From positions 1,860,001-1,924,000 of the forward strand of contig NZ_CP029608.1 of assembly GCF_003352185.1 (NCBI RefSeq): a DNA stretch of 64,000 nt, in the 5' to 3' direction. The notes under the pieces are model-generated. The model had not been told where the DNA came from, ran no database searches, and saw nothing but the letters and a program-made list of their open reading frames with translations. Positions 34,215 to 46,364 of this stretch are shown piece by piece. The position numbers were made by a program, and so were the translations under genes. Position 1 is the first letter of the stretch. Every line of letters begins with the position of its first letter. This DNA is from Pseudomonas kribbensis (lineage in GTDB: Bacteria > Pseudomonadota > Gammaproteobacteria > Pseudomonadales > Pseudomonadaceae).

Positions 34215-35504
34215 TTATTTGCGGTCTTCCAGCTTGGTGATATCCCGCGACTCATAACCAGTGTACAGCTGGCGCGGACGGCCAATCTTGTACGGGCTGG
34301 AGAGCATTTCCTTCCAGTGGGAGATCCAGCCGACAGTACGTGCCAGGGCGAAGATCACGGTGAACATGCTGGTCGGAATGCCGATCGCCTTGAGGATGAT
34401 CCCCGAGTAGAAGTCGACGTTCGGGTACAGCGAGCGTTCGATGAAGTATGGGTCGGTCAGGGCGATCTCTTCCAGGCGCATGGCCAGTTCGAGTTGCGGA
34501 TCGTTCTGGATGCCCAGTTCCTTCAACACTTCGTCACAAGTCTGCTTCATCACGGTCGCACGTGGGTCGCGGTTCTTATAGACGCGGTGACCGAAGCCCA
34601 TCAGCTTGAACGGATCGTTCTTGTCCTTGGCCTTGGCGATGAACTTGTCGATGTTCGAAACATCGCCGATTTCATCGAGCATGGTCAGCACGGCTTCGTT
34701 CGCACCGCCGTGGGCAGGGCCCCACAGTGCGGCGATACCGGCGGCGATACAGGCGAACGGGTTGGCACCCGAAGAGCCCGCCAGGCGCACGGTGGAGGTC
34801 GAAGCGTTCTGCTCGTGGTCGGCGTGGAGGATGAAGATCCGGTCCATGGCCTTGGCGAGTACCGGGCTGATCGGTTTGATCTCGCACGGGGTGTTGAACA
34901 TCATGTGCAGGAAGTTTTCCGCGTACGACAGGTCGTTGCGCGGGTACATCATGGGTTGGCCCATGGAGTACTTGTAAACCATCGCGGCCAGGGTCGGCAT
35001 CTTGGCAACCAGGCGGATCGCGGAAATTTCGCGATGCTGCGGGTTATTGATGTCGAGGGAGTCGTGGTAGAAGGCCGAGAGGGCGCCGACTACACCACAC
35101 ATGACGGCCATCGGGTGGGCGTCACGGCGGAAGCCGTTGAAGAAGGTCTTCAGCTGTTCGTGAACCATGGTGTGGTTCTTCACGGTGCCGACGAACTGGG
35201 CCTTTTGCTCTGCAGTCGGCAGTTCGCCGTTCAGCAGCAGGTAGCAGGTTTCCAGGTAGTCCGACTTTTCAGCCAGTTGTTCAATCGGGTAGCCGCGGTG
35301 CAACAGAATGCCGTTGTCGCCGTCGATATAGGTGATCTTCGATTCGCAGGAAGCGGTCGACATGAAACCGGGGTCGAAAGTGAAGCGGCCCGTGGCCGTC
35401 AGGCCCCGAACATCGATTACATCGGGACCAACGGTGCCGGTTAAAATGGGCAGCTCGACGGGGGCTGCGCCCTCGATGATCAACTGCGCTTTTTTGTCAG
35501 CCAT
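34215..35504 (-). CDS. gltA: Citrate synthase
   Basis: A 429-residue type II (hexameric, NADH-sensitive) citrate synthase, condensing acetyl-CoA and oxaloacetate to citrate. Visible motifs: [20 protein letters not shown] with the active-site histidine, [15 protein letters not shown] containing the second histidine, and [13 protein letters not shown] followed by the catalytic Asp region ([15 protein letters not shown]). The gene is monocistronic, with its own sigma-70 promoter and terminator, and is divergent from sdhCDAB. Confidence 0.97.
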   Translation of the reverse strand: MADKKAQLIIEGAAPVELPILTGTVGPDVIDVRGLTATGRFTFDPGFMSTASCESKITYIDGDNGILLHRGYPIEQLAEKSDYLETCYLLLNGELPTAEQKAQFVGTVKNHTMVHEQLKTFFNGFRRDAHPMAVMCGVVGALSAFYHDSLDINNPQHREISAIRLVAKMPTLAAMVYKYSMGQPMMYPRNDLSYAENFLHMMFNTPCEIKPISPVLAKAMDRIFILHADHEQNASTSTVRLAGSSGANPFACIAAGIAALWGPAHGGANEAVLTMLDEIGDVSNIDKFIAKAKDKNDPFKLMGFGHRVYKNRDPRATVMKQTCDEVLKELGIQNDPQLELAMRLEEIALTDPYFIERSLYPNVDFYSGIILKAIGIPTSMFTVIFALARTVGWISHWKEMLSSPYKIGRPRQLYTGYESRDITKLEDRK

Positions 35505-35562
35505 GTGGCCTCCTATTTATGCTTGAAATCATCAGACAGACCCCCCACGCAGGGCCCGCACC

Positions 35563-35590
35563 ACTATAGTGAGATAAATTCGAATGTCAA
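35563..35590 (-). promoter_or_regulatory. Sigma-70 promoter of gltA
   Basis: On the minus strand TTGACA (35585-35590) and TATAGT (35563-35568) are 16 bases apart, a near-consensus pair about 60 bases upstream of the gltA ATG. Confidence 0.75.
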
Positions 35591-35868
35591 TTTGCCTAAA
35601 GTCTTGCTCCAGAAGGCTTTAACCGCACTTTTTCCTCGAAATTGCCTGCCATTTACGCCTTTTATACAACTTGTGCAATCAGCTATTGGGGGTAGGCGAT
35701 TGCGTTGTCATTAGTAGCCTAACTGTCTATACTCGGCGACCGACCGCCAAGGGCTTTTGGGCTTGCTTTCATTGGGGGTCGCATCCCTGGGTGGTGGTTA
35801 CCTGACCAGTGCACTCCCCAACAACTTTGCCCTGATTGTTAGGGGCTCTTCAGTGTGAAAAAAAAGCC
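35591..35868. other. Divergent gltA-sdhC control region, remaining part
   Basis: The 364-base gap between gltA and sdhC holds the two opposed promoters listed separately, a roughly 130-base sdh leader and no gene. The middle part (35591-35700) is AT-rich relative to the genes. Confidence 0.6.
35705..35733 (+). promoter_or_regulatory. Sigma-70 promoter of the sdh-suc operon
   Basis: TTGTCA (35705-35710) and TATACT (35728-35733) are separated by 17 bases. The predicted transcript start near 35740 gives a leader of about 130 bases before sdhC. Confidence 0.7.
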
Positions 35869-36243
35869 GTGAAAAGCCAACGACCTGTAAACCTAGACCT
35901 AAGGACCATCAAACTCCCCATCACCGGCGTTACGTCGTTTCTTCACCGTGTTTCCGGCATCATCCTCTTCCTGGGCCTTGGCATCATGCTTTATGCATTG
36001 GGCAAATCCCTGGGTTCCGAGGAAGGTTATGTCGAGGTGAAGGCATGCTTGACCAGCTCGCTGGCCAAGTTCGTAGCATGGGGCCTCCTGTCCGCTCTGC
36101 TGTATCACCTGGTTGCCGGTGTGCGCCACTTGATCATGGACATGGGCATCGGTGAGACGCTGGAAGGCGGCCGCCTGGGCTCGAAACTGATCATCGCCGT
36201 TTCCGTGGTGCTGATCGTTCTGGCAGGAGTTTGGATATGGTAA
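35869..36243 (+). CDS. sdhC: Succinate dehydrogenase cytochrome b556 subunit
   Basis: A 124-residue membrane anchor with three helices. SFLHRVSGIILFLGLGIMLY begins helix 1, and the heme-ligand histidine is in AGVRHLIMDMGIG. It binds heme b and ubiquinone with SdhD. The start was set at GTG 35869 (VKSQRPVNLDLRTIKLPITG), since SdhC homologues begin with SQRPVNLDLRTIKLP; the earlier frame from 35836 adds unrelated residues. The stop overlaps the sdhD start. Confidence 0.94.
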   Translation: MKSQRPVNLDLRTIKLPITGVTSFLHRVSGIILFLGLGIMLYALGKSLGSEEGYVEVKACLTSSLAKFVAWGLLSALLYHLVAGVRHLIMDMGIGETLEGGRLGSKLIIAVSVVLIVLAGVWIW

Positions 36244-36605
36244 CCAGCGTTACAAACCTTTCGCGTTCGGGCCTCTATGACTGGATGGCACAGCGTGTGT
36301 CTGCGGTCGTTCTCGCGGCTTATTTCATTTTTCTGATCGGCTACCTCGCCGCTCACCCGGGCATCGGCTATGAACAATGGCATGGCCTGTTCGCCCACAA
36401 CGGAATGCGTATCTTCAGTCTGCTGGCACTGGTTGCCCTGGGCGCTCACGCCTGGGTCGGCATGTGGACCATCGCGACCGACTACCTGACGCCGATGGCG
36501 CTGGGCAAGTCCGCGACTGCAGTACGTTTCCTTTTCCAGGCAGTATGCGGCGTCGCGATGTTCGCTTACTTCGTCTGGGGTGTGCAGATTCTCTGGGGTA
36601 TCTGA
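36237..36605 (+). CDS. sdhD: Succinate dehydrogenase membrane anchor subunit
   Basis: A 122-residue protein with three membrane helices. SRSGLYDWMAQRVSAVVLAA and LVALGAHAWVGMWTIATDYL match SdhD, the latter with the helix-2 histidine near the heme. It begins at ATG 36237, inside the end of sdhC (7-base overlap), and sdhA follows after 3 bases. Confidence 0.95.
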   Translation: MVTSVTNLSRSGLYDWMAQRVSAVVLAAYFIFLIGYLAAHPGIGYEQWHGLFAHNGMRIFSLLALVALGAHAWVGMWTIATDYLTPMALGKSATAVRFLFQAVCGVAMFAYFVWGVQILWGI

Positions 36606-36608
36606 TTC

Positions 36609-38381
36609 ATGGCTAACATTCCAACGATTTCTTTCGACGCCATCATCATTGGTGGCGGCGGTGCCGGCATGCGCGCTGCGCTGCAGCTGGCACAGGGCGG
36701 TCACAAGACTGCCGTGATCACCAAGGTCTTCCCGACCCGTTCGCACACTGTATCCGCCCAGGGCGGCATCACCTGCGCCATCGCGTCGGCCGACCCGAAC
36801 GATGACTGGCGCTGGCACATGTACGATACCGTCAAGGGTTCCGACTACATCGGTGACCAGGACGCTATCGAATACATGTGTCAGGAGGGCCCGGCTGCCG
36901 TTTTCGAGCTGGACCACATGGGTCTGCCGTTCTCGCGTACCGAAACCGGCCGTATCTACCAGCGTCCGTTCGGCGGTCAGTCGAAGGATTACGGTAAAGG
37001 CGGGCAGGCTGCCCGTACCTGCGCCGCTTCCGACCGTACCGGTCACGCGCTGCTGCACACTCTTTATCAGGGCAACCTGAAAGCCGGTACCACGTTCCTG
37101 AACGAGTACTACGCTGTCGATCTGGTCAAGAACGACGCGGGCGACTTCGTCGGTGTGATCGCCATCTGCATCGAAACCGGTGAAACCACCTACATCCGCG
37201 CCAAGGCCACCGTGCTGGCGACCGGCGGTGCAGGCCGTATCTACGCTTCCACCACCAACGCCCTGATCAACACCGGTGACGGCGTCGGCATGGCTCTGCG
37301 TGCTGGCGTGCCGGTACAAGACATTGAAATGTGGCAGTTCCACCCGACCGGCATCGCCGGCGCCGGTGTACTGGTTACCGAAGGTTGCCGTGGTGAAGGT
37401 GGTTACCTGATCAACAAGCACGGCGAGCGTTTCATGGAGCGTTATGCTCCGAACGCCAAAGACCTTGCCGGTCGTGACGTGGTTGCCCGCTCGATGGTTA
37501 AGGAAATCATCGCCGGCAACGGTTGCGGTCCGAATGGCGACCACGTAATGCTCAAACTCGACCACCTGGGCGAGGAAGTGCTGCACAGCCGTCTGCCAGG
37601 CATCTGCGAACTGTCGAAGACTTTCGCACACGTTGACCCGGTGGTTGCTCCGGTTCCGGTTGTTCCGACCTGCCACTACATGATGGGCGGCGTTGCCACC
37701 AACATTCACGGCCAGGCAATCACCCAGAACGCCGAAGGCGTGGATCAGATCATTCCTGGTCTGTTCGCCGTAGGTGAAGTGGCTTGCGTATCGGTTCACG
37801 GCGCCAACCGTCTGGGCGGCAACTCGCTGCTCGACCTGGTGGTCTTCGGTCGCGCTGCCGGCCTGCACCTCGAGAAAGCTCTGACTGACGGCATCGAATA
37901 CGATGACGCCACCGAAGCCAACATCGAAGCTGCCCTGGCACGCCTGAGCGCGCTGAACAACCGTACCGACGGCGAAGACGTCGCTACCCTGCGTCGCGAG
38001 CTGCAAAGCTGCATGCAGAACTACTTCGGTGTATTCCGTACCGGCGAATACATGCAGAAGGGTATTGCCCAGCTGGCCGATCTGCGCAAGCGCATCGCCA
38101 ACGTGAAGATCAACGATAAGTCGCAGGCGTTCAACACTGCACGTATCGAAGCGCTGGAACTGCAAAACCTGCTGGAAGTGGCTGAAGCTACCGCCATTGC
38201 TGCCGAAGTACGTAAAGAGTCCCGCGGCGCTCACGCCCGTGAAGACTTCGAAGACCGTGACGACGAAAACTGGCTGTGCCACACCCTGTACTTCCCGGGT
38301 GAGAAACGTGTCGCCAAGCGTGCCGTGAACTTCTCGCCGAAGACTGTTCCGACTTTCGAACCAAAAGTCCGGACTTATTAA
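36609..38381 (+). CDS. sdhA: Succinate dehydrogenase flavoprotein subunit
   Basis: A 590-residue FAD protein that oxidises succinate to fumarate. [20 protein letters not shown] is the dinucleotide-binding motif, and [10 protein letters not shown] contains His46, the residue to which FAD is covalently attached in the family. Catalytic segments [20 protein letters not shown] and [14 protein letters not shown] are intact. It forms complex II with SdhBCD. Confidence 0.97.
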   Translation: MANIPTISFDAIIIGGGGAGMRAALQLAQGGHKTAVITKVFPTRSHTVSAQGGITCAIASADPNDDWRWHMYDTVKGSDYIGDQDAIEYMCQEGPAAVFELDHMGLPFSRTETGRIYQRPFGGQSKDYGKGGQAARTCAASDRTGHALLHTLYQGNLKAGTTFLNEYYAVDLVKNDAGDFVGVIAICIETGETTYIRAKATVLATGGAGRIYASTTNALINTGDGVGMALRAGVPVQDIEMWQFHPTGIAGAGVLVTEGCRGEGGYLINKHGERFMERYAPNAKDLAGRDVVARSMVKEIIAGNGCGPNGDHVMLKLDHLGEEVLHSRLPGICELSKTFAHVDPVVAPVPVVPTCHYMMGGVATNIHGQAITQNAEGVDQIIPGLFAVGEVACVSVHGANRLGGNSLLDLVVFGRAAGLHLEKALTDGIEYDDATEANIEAALARLSALNNRTDGEDVATLRRELQSCMQNYFGVFRTGEYMQKGIAQLADLRKRIANVKINDKSQAFNTARIEALELQNLLEVAEATAIAAEVRKESRGAHAREDFEDRDDENWLCHTLYFPGEKRVAKRAVNFSPKTVPTFEPKVRTY

Positions 38382-38392
38382 GGGTGACCGCC

Positions 38393-39097
38393 ATGTTGAA
38401 AGTCAGTGTTTATCGTTACAACCCTGATCAGGACGCTGCGCCGTTCATGCAGGAATTCCAGGTCGATACCGGTGGTAAGGACCTGATGGTGCTGGACGTG
38501 CTGGCCCTGATCAAAGAGCAGGACGAGGGTTTCTCCTATCGTCGCTCCTGCCGTGAAGGTGTTTGCGGCTCCGACGGCATGAACATCAACGGCAAGAACG
38601 GCCTGGCGTGCATCACGCCGCTGTCCGCTGTCGTCAAAGGTAACAAGTTGGTCATCCGTCCTCTGCCAGGTTTGCCGGTTATCCGTGACCTGGTCGTCGA
38701 TATGAGCATCTTCTACAAGCAATACGAGAAGGTTAAGCCATTCCTGCAGAACGACACGCCGGCTCCGGCCATCGAGCGTCTGCAGTCCCCTGAAGAGCGT
38801 GAAAAGCTCGACGGTCTGTACGAGTGCATCCTGTGCGCCTGCTGCTCGACCTCTTGCCCGTCCTTCTGGTGGAACCCGGACAAGTTCCTGGGTCCAGCTG
38901 CACTGCTGCAAGCGTACCGCTTCCTGGCAGACAGCCGTGACACCAAGACGTCCGAGCGTCTGGCGTCCCTCGATGACCCGTTCAGCGTTTTCCGCTGCCG
39001 GGGCATCATGAACTGCGTCAACGTATGTCCGAAAGGCCTGAACCCGACTAAGGCCATCGGTCACATCCGTAACATGCTGCTTTCGAGCGGCGTGTGA
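38393..39097 (+). CDS. sdhB: Succinate dehydrogenase iron-sulfur subunit
   Basis: A 234-residue ferredoxin-type subunit. The [2Fe-2S] ligands lie in SCREGVCGSDGMNINGKNG plus the next Cys; the [4Fe-4S] and [3Fe-4S] ligands lie in CILCACCSTSCPSFWW and CRGIMNCVNVCPKG. It carries electrons from SdhA to the quinone site. ATG 38393 (MLKVSVYRYNP) was chosen over GTG 38384 because the protein family starts there. Confidence 0.97.
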   Translation: MLKVSVYRYNPDQDAAPFMQEFQVDTGGKDLMVLDVLALIKEQDEGFSYRRSCREGVCGSDGMNINGKNGLACITPLSAVVKGNKLVIRPLPGLPVIRDLVVDMSIFYKQYEKVKPFLQNDTPAPAIERLQSPEEREKLDGLYECILCACCSTSCPSFWWNPDKFLGPAALLQAYRFLADSRDTKTSERLASLDDPFSVFRCRGIMNCVNVCPKGLNPTKAIGHIRNMLLSSGV

Positions 39098-39112
39098 TTC
39101 AGAAGCTGTAAC

Positions 39113-39175
39113 TGCCGCTGTAAAAAGCGGCATCGCTGCACCGTACAGGTCAAGGCGCGGGCTTCAACCCGCGCC
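39113..39175 (+). other. Two strong hairpins in the sdhB-sucA spacer
   Basis: TGCCGCT/AGCGGCA (39113-39132) and GGCGCGGG/CCCGCGCC with loop CTTCAA (39154-39175). No T-run follows, so these are more likely transcript-stability or processing elements than terminators. The remaining spacer to 39369 has no gene. Confidence 0.6.
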
Positions 39176-39326
39176 CTGGCTATAACCAGAGCAACAGCCA
39201 TAAGCTGCGGCTCTTATTTTGAAGAAATGAGACAAGCAGGGGCATCCGGGCTGGTACCCGGACTATCAGTGTGATCCTAAGTGGCTTGTTTTGGTCGCTG
39301 CATTCGGACTTCTGCAAGTTTGCTCG

Positions 39327-39342
39327 GTGTCGACACCGATGG
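39327..39342 (+). other. Short inverted repeat before sucA
   Basis: CGGTGTCGACACCG is a perfect 14-bp palindrome about 30 bases upstream of the sucA start; it may be an operator or a stabilising stem. Position is approximate within two bases. Confidence 0.45.
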
Positions 39343-39369
39343 TGTTCCCCTAACCGAGGGTGACCAAGC

Positions 39370-42201
39370 ATGCAAGAAAGCGTGATGCAGCGCATGTGGA
39401 ACAGCGCCTACCTTTCAGGTGGAAACGCTGCCTATGTGGAAGAGCTTTATGAGCTCTACCTGCACGACCCTAACGCTGTGCCAGAAGAGTGGCGCACCTA
39501 CTTTCAGAAGCTGCCCGCCGACGGCGGCTCTGCCACCGATGTTTCGCACTCCACAATTCGCGATCATTTCGTGCTGCTGGCGAAGAACCAGCGCCGCGCC
39601 CAACCGGTTTCCGCCGGCAGCGTGAGCAGTGAGCACGAGAAGAAGCAAGTTGAAGTGCTGCGATTGATCCAGGCCTACCGTATGCGTGGCCACCAGGCAG
39701 CCCAGCTTGACCCGCTGGGGCTGTGGCAGCGTCCTGCACCTGCAGACCTGTCGATCAATCATTACGGCTTGACCAATGCCGATCTTGATACGACCTTCCG
39801 TGCCGGCGACCTGTTCATCGGCAAAGAGGAAGCGAGCCTACGCGAAATTCACGAAGCGTTGCAGCAGACATATTGCCGCACCATCGGCGCTGAATTTACG
39901 CACATCACCGATTCCGAGCAGCGCCAGTGGTTCCAGCAGCGTCTGGAAAGCGTACGTGGCCGTCCGGAATACTCCGCCGACATCAAGAGCCACCTGCTCG
40001 AGCGCGTGACGGCCGGTGAAGGCCTGGAAAAATACCTGGGTACCAAATACCCGGGCACCAAGCGTTTCGGTCTGGAAGGCGGTGAAAGCCTGATTCCGAT
40101 GCTCGACGAACTGATCCAGCGTTCCGGCTCGTACGGCACCAAGGAAGTCGTCATCGGCATGGCCCACCGTGGCCGTCTGAACGTGCTGGTCAACACCTTC
40201 GGCAAGAACCCGCGCGAGCTGTTCGACGAGTTCGAAGGCAAGAAGAAGGTCGAGCTGGGTTCCGGTGACGTTAAATACCACCAGGGCTTCTCGTCCAACG
40301 TAATGACCGCCGGCGGTGAAGTTCACCTGGCCATGGCGTTCAACCCGTCCCACCTGGAAATCGTTTCCCCGGTGGTTGAAGGTTCGGTACGTGCCCGTCA
40401 GGACCGTCGCAACGACGCGACCGGCGAAAAAGTACTGCCGATCTCCATCCACGGTGACGCTGCATTCGCAGGTCAGGGCGTGGTGATGGAAACCTTCCAG
40501 ATGTCGCAGACCCGCGGTTTCAAGACCGGCGGTACCGTGCACATCGTGATCAACAACCAGGTTGGTTTCACCATCAGCAACCCGCTGGACTCGCGTTCCA
40601 CCGAGTACGCCACCGACGTTGCGAAGATGATCCAGGCACCGATCCTCCATGTGAATGGCGATGATCCGGAAGCCGTACTGTTCGTGACCCAGCTGGCCAT
40701 CGACTACCGCATGCAGTTCAAGCGTGACGTGGTGATCGATCTGGTCTGCTACCGTCGTCGCGGCCACAACGAGGCCGACGAGCCAAGCGGCACCCAGCCG
40801 CTGATGTATCAGCAGATCACCAAACAGCGCACCACCCGTGAGCTGTACGCTGATCGTCTGACCCAGGGCGGTGTGCTGGACGCAGAGCGTGTTCAGGCGA
40901 AAGTCGACGAATACCGCAACGCGCTGGACAACGGTCTGCACGTAGTGAAATCGCTGGTCAAAGAGCCGAACAAAGAGCTGTTCGTGGACTGGCGTCCGTA
41001 TCTGGGCCACGCCTGGACTGCGCGTCACGACACTCGCTTCGATCTGAAGACCCTGCAGGAACTGTCCGCCAAGCTGCTGGAAATTCCGGAAGGCTTCGTG
41101 GTTCAGCGTCAGGTCGCGAAGATCTACGAAGACCGTCAGAAGATGCAAGCCGGCGGCCTGCCGATCAACTGGGGTTACGCCGAAACCATGGCGTACGCGA
41201 CCCTGGCGTTCGAAGGTCACCCGATCCGCATGACCGGTCAGGACATCGGCCGCGGTACGTTCTCGCACCGTCACGCTGTTCTGCACAACCAGAAAGATGC
41301 CGGCACCTACATTCCGCTGAAACACCTGTACGAAGGTCAGCCACGCTTCGACCTGTACGACTCGTTCCTGTCGGAAGAAGCGGTACTGGCGTTCGAATAC
41401 GGTTACTCGACCACCACGCCGAACGCGCTGGTGATCTGGGAAGCCCAGTTCGGCGACTTCGCCAACGGTGCACAGGTTGTTATCGACCAGTTCATCACCA
41501 GCGGCGAGCACAAGTGGGGCCGTCTCTGCGGTCTGACCATGCTGCTGCCGCACGGCTACGAAGGCCAAGGCCCTGAGCACAGCTCGGCACGTCTTGAGCG
41601 TTACCTGCAGCTGTGCGCCGAGCACAACATTCAGGTGTGCATGCCGACGACTCCGGCGCAGATCTACCACTTGCTGCGTCGTCAGGTGATCCGCCCGCTG
41701 CGCAAGCCGCTGGTAGTCCTGACTCCGAAGTCGCTGCTGCGTCACAAACTGGCAATCTCGACGCTGGAAGATCTGGCCGAAGGTTCGTTCCAGACCGTTA
41801 TCCCGGAAATCGATGCACTGGACCCGAAAAAGGTCGAGCGCGTGGTTCTGTGCAGCGGCAAGGTCTACTACGACCTGCTGGAAAAACGCCGTGCCGAAGG
41901 CCGCGAAGATATCGCCATCGTGCGTATCGAGCAGCTGTACCCATTCCCTGAGGACGACTTGAAAGAAGTCCTGGCTCCTTACACCAACGCCAAAGCGGCT
42001 GTCTGGTGTCAGGAAGAGCCGATGAACCAGGGCGCCTGGTACTGCAGCCAGCACCACCTGCGTCGCAGCATCAGCAACCTCAACAAGTCTCTCGTACTCG
42101 AGTACGCGGGCCGTGAGGCTTCTGCTGCACCTGCATGTGGTTACGCATCGATGCACGCCGAGCAGCAGGAAAAACTGCTGCAAGACGCGTTTACCGTTTA
42201 A
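39370..42201 (+). CDS. sucA: 2-oxoglutarate dehydrogenase E1 component
   Basis: A 943-residue thiamine diphosphate enzyme that decarboxylates 2-oxoglutarate and reduces the lipoyl arm of SucB. Features include the N-terminal motif NSAYLSGGNAAYVEELYELY, MAHRGRLNVLVNTFGKNPRE, and CYRRRGHNEADEPS from the cofactor region, then GHEEPMNQGAW-like C-terminal binding region (CQEEPMNQGAWYCSQHHL). It is preceded by TCGGTGTCGACACCGATGG, a short inverted repeat upstream of the GTGACCAAGC leader. Confidence 0.97.
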   Translation: MQESVMQRMWNSAYLSGGNAAYVEELYELYLHDPNAVPEEWRTYFQKLPADGGSATDVSHSTIRDHFVLLAKNQRRAQPVSAGSVSSEHEKKQVEVLRLIQAYRMRGHQAAQLDPLGLWQRPAPADLSINHYGLTNADLDTTFRAGDLFIGKEEASLREIHEALQQTYCRTIGAEFTHITDSEQRQWFQQRLESVRGRPEYSADIKSHLLERVTAGEGLEKYLGTKYPGTKRFGLEGGESLIPMLDELIQRSGSYGTKEVVIGMAHRGRLNVLVNTFGKNPRELFDEFEGKKKVELGSGDVKYHQGFSSNVMTAGGEVHLAMAFNPSHLEIVSPVVEGSVRARQDRRNDATGEKVLPISIHGDAAFAGQGVVMETFQMSQTRGFKTGGTVHIVINNQVGFTISNPLDSRSTEYATDVAKMIQAPILHVNGDDPEAVLFVTQLAIDYRMQFKRDVVIDLVCYRRRGHNEADEPSGTQPLMYQQITKQRTTRELYADRLTQGGVLDAERVQAKVDEYRNALDNGLHVVKSLVKEPNKELFVDWRPYLGHAWTARHDTRFDLKTLQELSAKLLEIPEGFVVQRQVAKIYEDRQKMQAGGLPINWGYAETMAYATLAFEGHPIRMTGQDIGRGTFSHRHAVLHNQKDAGTYIPLKHLYEGQPRFDLYDSFLSEEAVLAFEYGYSTTTPNALVIWEAQFGDFANGAQVVIDQFITSGEHKWGRLCGLTMLLPHGYEGQGPEHSSARLERYLQLCAEHNIQVCMPTTPAQIYHLLRRQVIRPLRKPLVVLTPKSLLRHKLAISTLEDLAEGSFQTVIPEIDALDPKKVERVVLCSGKVYYDLLEKRRAEGREDIAIVRIEQLYPFPEDDLKEVLAPYTNAKAAVWCQEEPMNQGAWYCSQHHLRRSISNLNKSLVLEYAGREASAAPACGYASMHAEQQEKLLQDAFTV

Positions 42202-42243
42202 CGCCTTCGCGCACCTGAAACCGAATTTAAGGAACCACAGACA

Positions 42244-43464
42244 ATGGCTATCGAGATCAAAGCCCCCACTTTCCCGGAATCGGTTGCCGATGGCACCGTT
42301 GCCACCTGGCACAAACAACCGGGCGACGCCGTCAAGCGTGACGAACTGATCGTCGACATCGAAACCGACAAGGTCGTTCTGGAAGTGCTGGCCACCGCCG
42401 ACGGCGTGCTGGGCGCAATCGTCAAGGGCGAGGGCGACACCGTCCTGTCCGACGAAGTCCTGGGCTCCATCGTTGAAGGCGGCGCTGCTGCCGCTGCTCC
42501 GGCTGCCGCTGCTGCTCCGGCCGCTGCTGCCGCTGCCCCGGCTGCTGCCGGCGCTGACGAAGATGCTATCGCTGCTCCGGCCGCTCGCAAGCTGGCCGAA
42601 GAAAACGGTATCAACCTGGCTTCCGTAAAAGGCACCGGCAAAGACGGCCGTGTGACCAAGGAAGACGTGGTTGCCGCTGTTGAAGCGAAGAAATCCGCTC
42701 CGGCTGCTGCACCGAAAGCTGCTGCTCCGGCTGCTGCCGCTCCTGTGTTCGCCGCTGGCGACCGCATCGAGAAGCGCGTTCCGATGACCCGCGTTCGTGC
42801 CACCGTTGCCAAGCGTCTGGTAGAAGCCCAGTCGAACATGGCAATGCTGACCACTTTCAACGAAGTCGACATGACCGAAGTCATGGCCCTGCGTTCGAAG
42901 TACAAGGACCTGTTCGAGAAGTCCCACAACGGCGTACGCCTGGGCTTCATGTCGTTCTTCGTGAAGGCTGCCACCGAAGCGCTGAAACGCTTCCCGGCGG
43001 TCAACGCTTCGATCGACGGCAACGACATCGTTTACCACGGTTATGCCGACATCGGCGTTGCTGTTTCCAGCGACCGTGGCCTGGTAGTTCCGGTTCTGCG
43101 TAACGCCGAACACATGAGCCTGGCTGAAATCGAAGGCGGCATCGCCACCTTCGGCAAGAAGGCCCGTGACGGCAAACTGTCGATGGACGAGATGACCGGC
43201 GGTACCTTCACCATCACCAACGGTGGTACCTTCGGTTCGATGATGTCGACCCCGATCGTCAACCCGCCGCAGGCAGCGATTCTGGGCATGCACAACATCA
43301 TCCAGCGTCCGATGGCCATCAACGGTCAGGTCGTTATCCGTCCGATGATGTACCTGGCACTGTCCTACGATCACCGTCTGATCGATGGCAAAGAAGCTGT
43401 GACTTTCCTGGTGACCATCAAGAACCTGCTGGAAGATCCGGCTCGTCTGTTGCTGGATATCTGA
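42244..43464 (+). CDS. sucB: 2-oxoglutarate dehydrogenase E2, dihydrolipoyl succinyltransferase
   Basis: A 406-residue core subunit. The lipoyl domain is at the N-terminus, with Lys43 in [12 protein letters not shown] as the attachment site. An Ala/Pro-rich linker (about 80-100) and the E3-binding domain ([20 protein letters not shown]) follow, with a second Ala/Pro linker (about 143-165), then the catalytic domain ending in [12 protein letters not shown] (His377 and Asp381). It moves the succinyl group to CoA. Confidence 0.97.
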   Translation: MAIEIKAPTFPESVADGTVATWHKQPGDAVKRDELIVDIETDKVVLEVLATADGVLGAIVKGEGDTVLSDEVLGSIVEGGAAAAAPAAAAAPAAAAAAPAAAGADEDAIAAPAARKLAEENGINLASVKGTGKDGRVTKEDVVAAVEAKKSAPAAAPKAAAPAAAAPVFAAGDRIEKRVPMTRVRATVAKRLVEAQSNMAMLTTFNEVDMTEVMALRSKYKDLFEKSHNGVRLGFMSFFVKAATEALKRFPAVNASIDGNDIVYHGYADIGVAVSSDRGLVVPVLRNAEHMSLAEIEGGIATFGKKARDGKLSMDEMTGGTFTITNGGTFGSMMSTPIVNPPQAAILGMHNIIQRPMAINGQVVIRPMMYLALSYDHRLIDGKEAVTFLVTIKNLLEDPARLLLDI

Positions 43465-43474
43465 TAGAAGCAGC

Positions 43475-43545
43475 CATGAGCTGCAGGTTTCAGGCTGCCG
43501 GAGACGGCAGTCTGGCTTGCAGCTTGCGGCTTGAAGCTTTTCGCT
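43475..43545 (+). other. Intergenic repeat and hairpin in the sucB-lpd spacer
   Basis: CTGCCG-GAGA-CGGCAG at 43495-43510 is a stable stem with a GAGA loop, followed by imperfect repetitions of CTTGCAGCTTGCGGCTTGAA. Such AGCTTGCAG-like repeats occur between Pseudomonas genes. Confidence 0.6.
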
Positions 43546-43561
43546 AAAGAGGATTTTTTGA

Positions 43562-44998
<1,437 letters not shown>

Positions 44999-45080
44999 GA
45001 CACAATAAGAAACCACGGCGGTACGGCCCGTCGTGAGCCTTGCGTGCAAGACTCACCGCGGAATGTCCGCTGGACGCAGC

Positions 45081-45120
45081 CTTGCGTAGCTGCACCGGGT
45101 ATCCGGAAAGGCTACGCAAG
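45081..45120 (+). other. Long stem with nested hairpin in the lpd-sucC spacer
   Basis: CTTGCGTAGC (45081-45090) and GCTACGCAAG (45111-45120) are exact complements. Between them CCGG-GTAT-CCGG can form a second small stem. There is no T-run, so it is a candidate processing or stability element within the operon. Confidence 0.65.
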
Positions 45121-45197
45121 CAGCAGTCACAGGTGGCGCGGCACTCATCAAGAGCGCAGCGCCGAATGCGCAGTACCTAACGAAGACGGTAAAAAGC

Positions 45198-46364
45198 ATG
45201 AATCTTCACGAGTATCAGGGTAAGCAGCTGTTCGCTGAATACGGCCTGCCAGTTTCCACTGGTTTCGCAGTAGACACCCCGGAAGCAGCAGCAGAAGCTT
45301 GCGACAAAATCGGCGGCAACGAGTGGGTTGTCAAAGCCCAGGTTCACGCCGGTGGTCGCGGTAAAGCGGGCGGCGTCAAGCTGGTTCGCAGCAAAGAAGA
45401 CGCCAAAGCCTTCGCACAGCAGTGGCTGGGCAAGCGTCTGGTGACTTACCAGACTGATGCCAATGGCCAGCCAGTCACCAAGATCCTGGTTGAATCGTGC
45501 ACTGATATCGCTAAAGAGCTGTACCTGGGCGCTGTCGTTGACCGTTCGAGCCGTCGCATCGTGTTCATGGCTTCCACCGAAGGTGGCGTGGACATCGAGA
45601 AAATCGCTCACGACACTCCAGAAAAAATTCTGAAAGCCACTATCGATCCACTGGTTGGCGCTCAGCCATTCCAGGGTCGCGAGCTGGCATTCCAGCTGGG
45701 TCTGGAAGGCAAGCAGGTTGCTCAGTTCGCCAAGATCTTCGTAGGTCTGGCCAAGCTGTTCAAGGATCACGACCTGGCTCTGCTGGAAGTGAACCCGCTG
45801 GTGATCAAGGCCGACGGCGATCTGCACTGCCTGGACGCCAAGATCAACATCGACGCCAACGCAATGTACCGTCAGCCTAAGCTGAAGACTTTCCACGATC
45901 CGTCCCAGGACGATCCGCGCGAAGCGCACGCTGCCAAGTTCGAACTGAACTACGTAGCGCTGGAAGGCAACATCGGCTGCATGGTGAACGGTGCCGGCCT
46001 GGCCATGGGTACCATGGACATCGTCAACCTGCACGGCGGCAAGCCAGCCAACTTCCTTGACGTAGGTGGTGGTGCTACCAAAGAACGCGTTACCGAAGCT
46101 TTCAAGATCATTCTGTCCGACAGCAATGTCGCTGCAGTACTGGTTAACATCTTCGGCGGCATCGTTCGTTGCGACATGATTGCCGAAGGCATCATCGGTG
46201 CAGTGAAAGAAGTCGGCGTGAAAATCCCGGTTGTTGTTCGTCTTGAAGGCAACAACGCTGAACTGGGCGCTAAAGTACTGGCAGAAAGCGGTTTGAACAT
46301 CATCGCTGCTACCAGCCTGACCGACGCTGCTCAACAAGTCGTTAAAGCTGCGGAGGGCAAGTAA
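45198..46364 (+). CDS. sucC: Succinyl-CoA synthetase beta subunit
   Basis: A 388-residue ATP-grasp subunit. [20 protein letters not shown] begins the nucleotide-binding domain; [18 protein letters not shown] is the ATP-binding loop; [16 protein letters not shown] and [16 protein letters not shown] lie in the C-terminal CoA-ligase domain. It joins SucD to make ATP (or GTP) from succinyl-CoA. It overlaps sucD by one base. Confidence 0.97.
   Translation: MNLHEYQGKQLFAEYGLPVSTGFAVDTPEAAAEACDKIGGNEWVVKAQVHAGGRGKAGGVKLVRSKEDAKAFAQQWLGKRLVTYQTDANGQPVTKILVESCTDIAKELYLGAVVDRSSRRIVFMASTEGGVDIEKIAHDTPEKILKATIDPLVGAQPFQGRELAFQLGLEGKQVAQFAKIFVGLAKLFKDHDLALLEVNPLVIKADGDLHCLDAKINIDANAMYRQPKLKTFHDPSQDDPREAHAAKFELNYVALEGNIGCMVNGAGLAMGTMDIVNLHGGKPANFLDVGGGATKERVTEAFKIILSDSNVAAVLVNIFGGIVRCDMIAEGIIGAVKEVGVKIPVVVRLEGNNAELGAKVLAESGLNIIAATSLTDAAQQVVKAAEGK

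Noticed and set aside
36105..38282. 725-codon open frame antisense to sdhA
   Set aside because: Same shadow effect opposite a highly expressed gene; no recognisable domain or ribosome site.
39838..43374. 1178-codon open frame antisense to sucA and sucB
   Set aside because: It is opposite two conserved enzymes, has low-complexity composition and no domain; such frames arise where the sense strand avoids codons whose complement is a stop.
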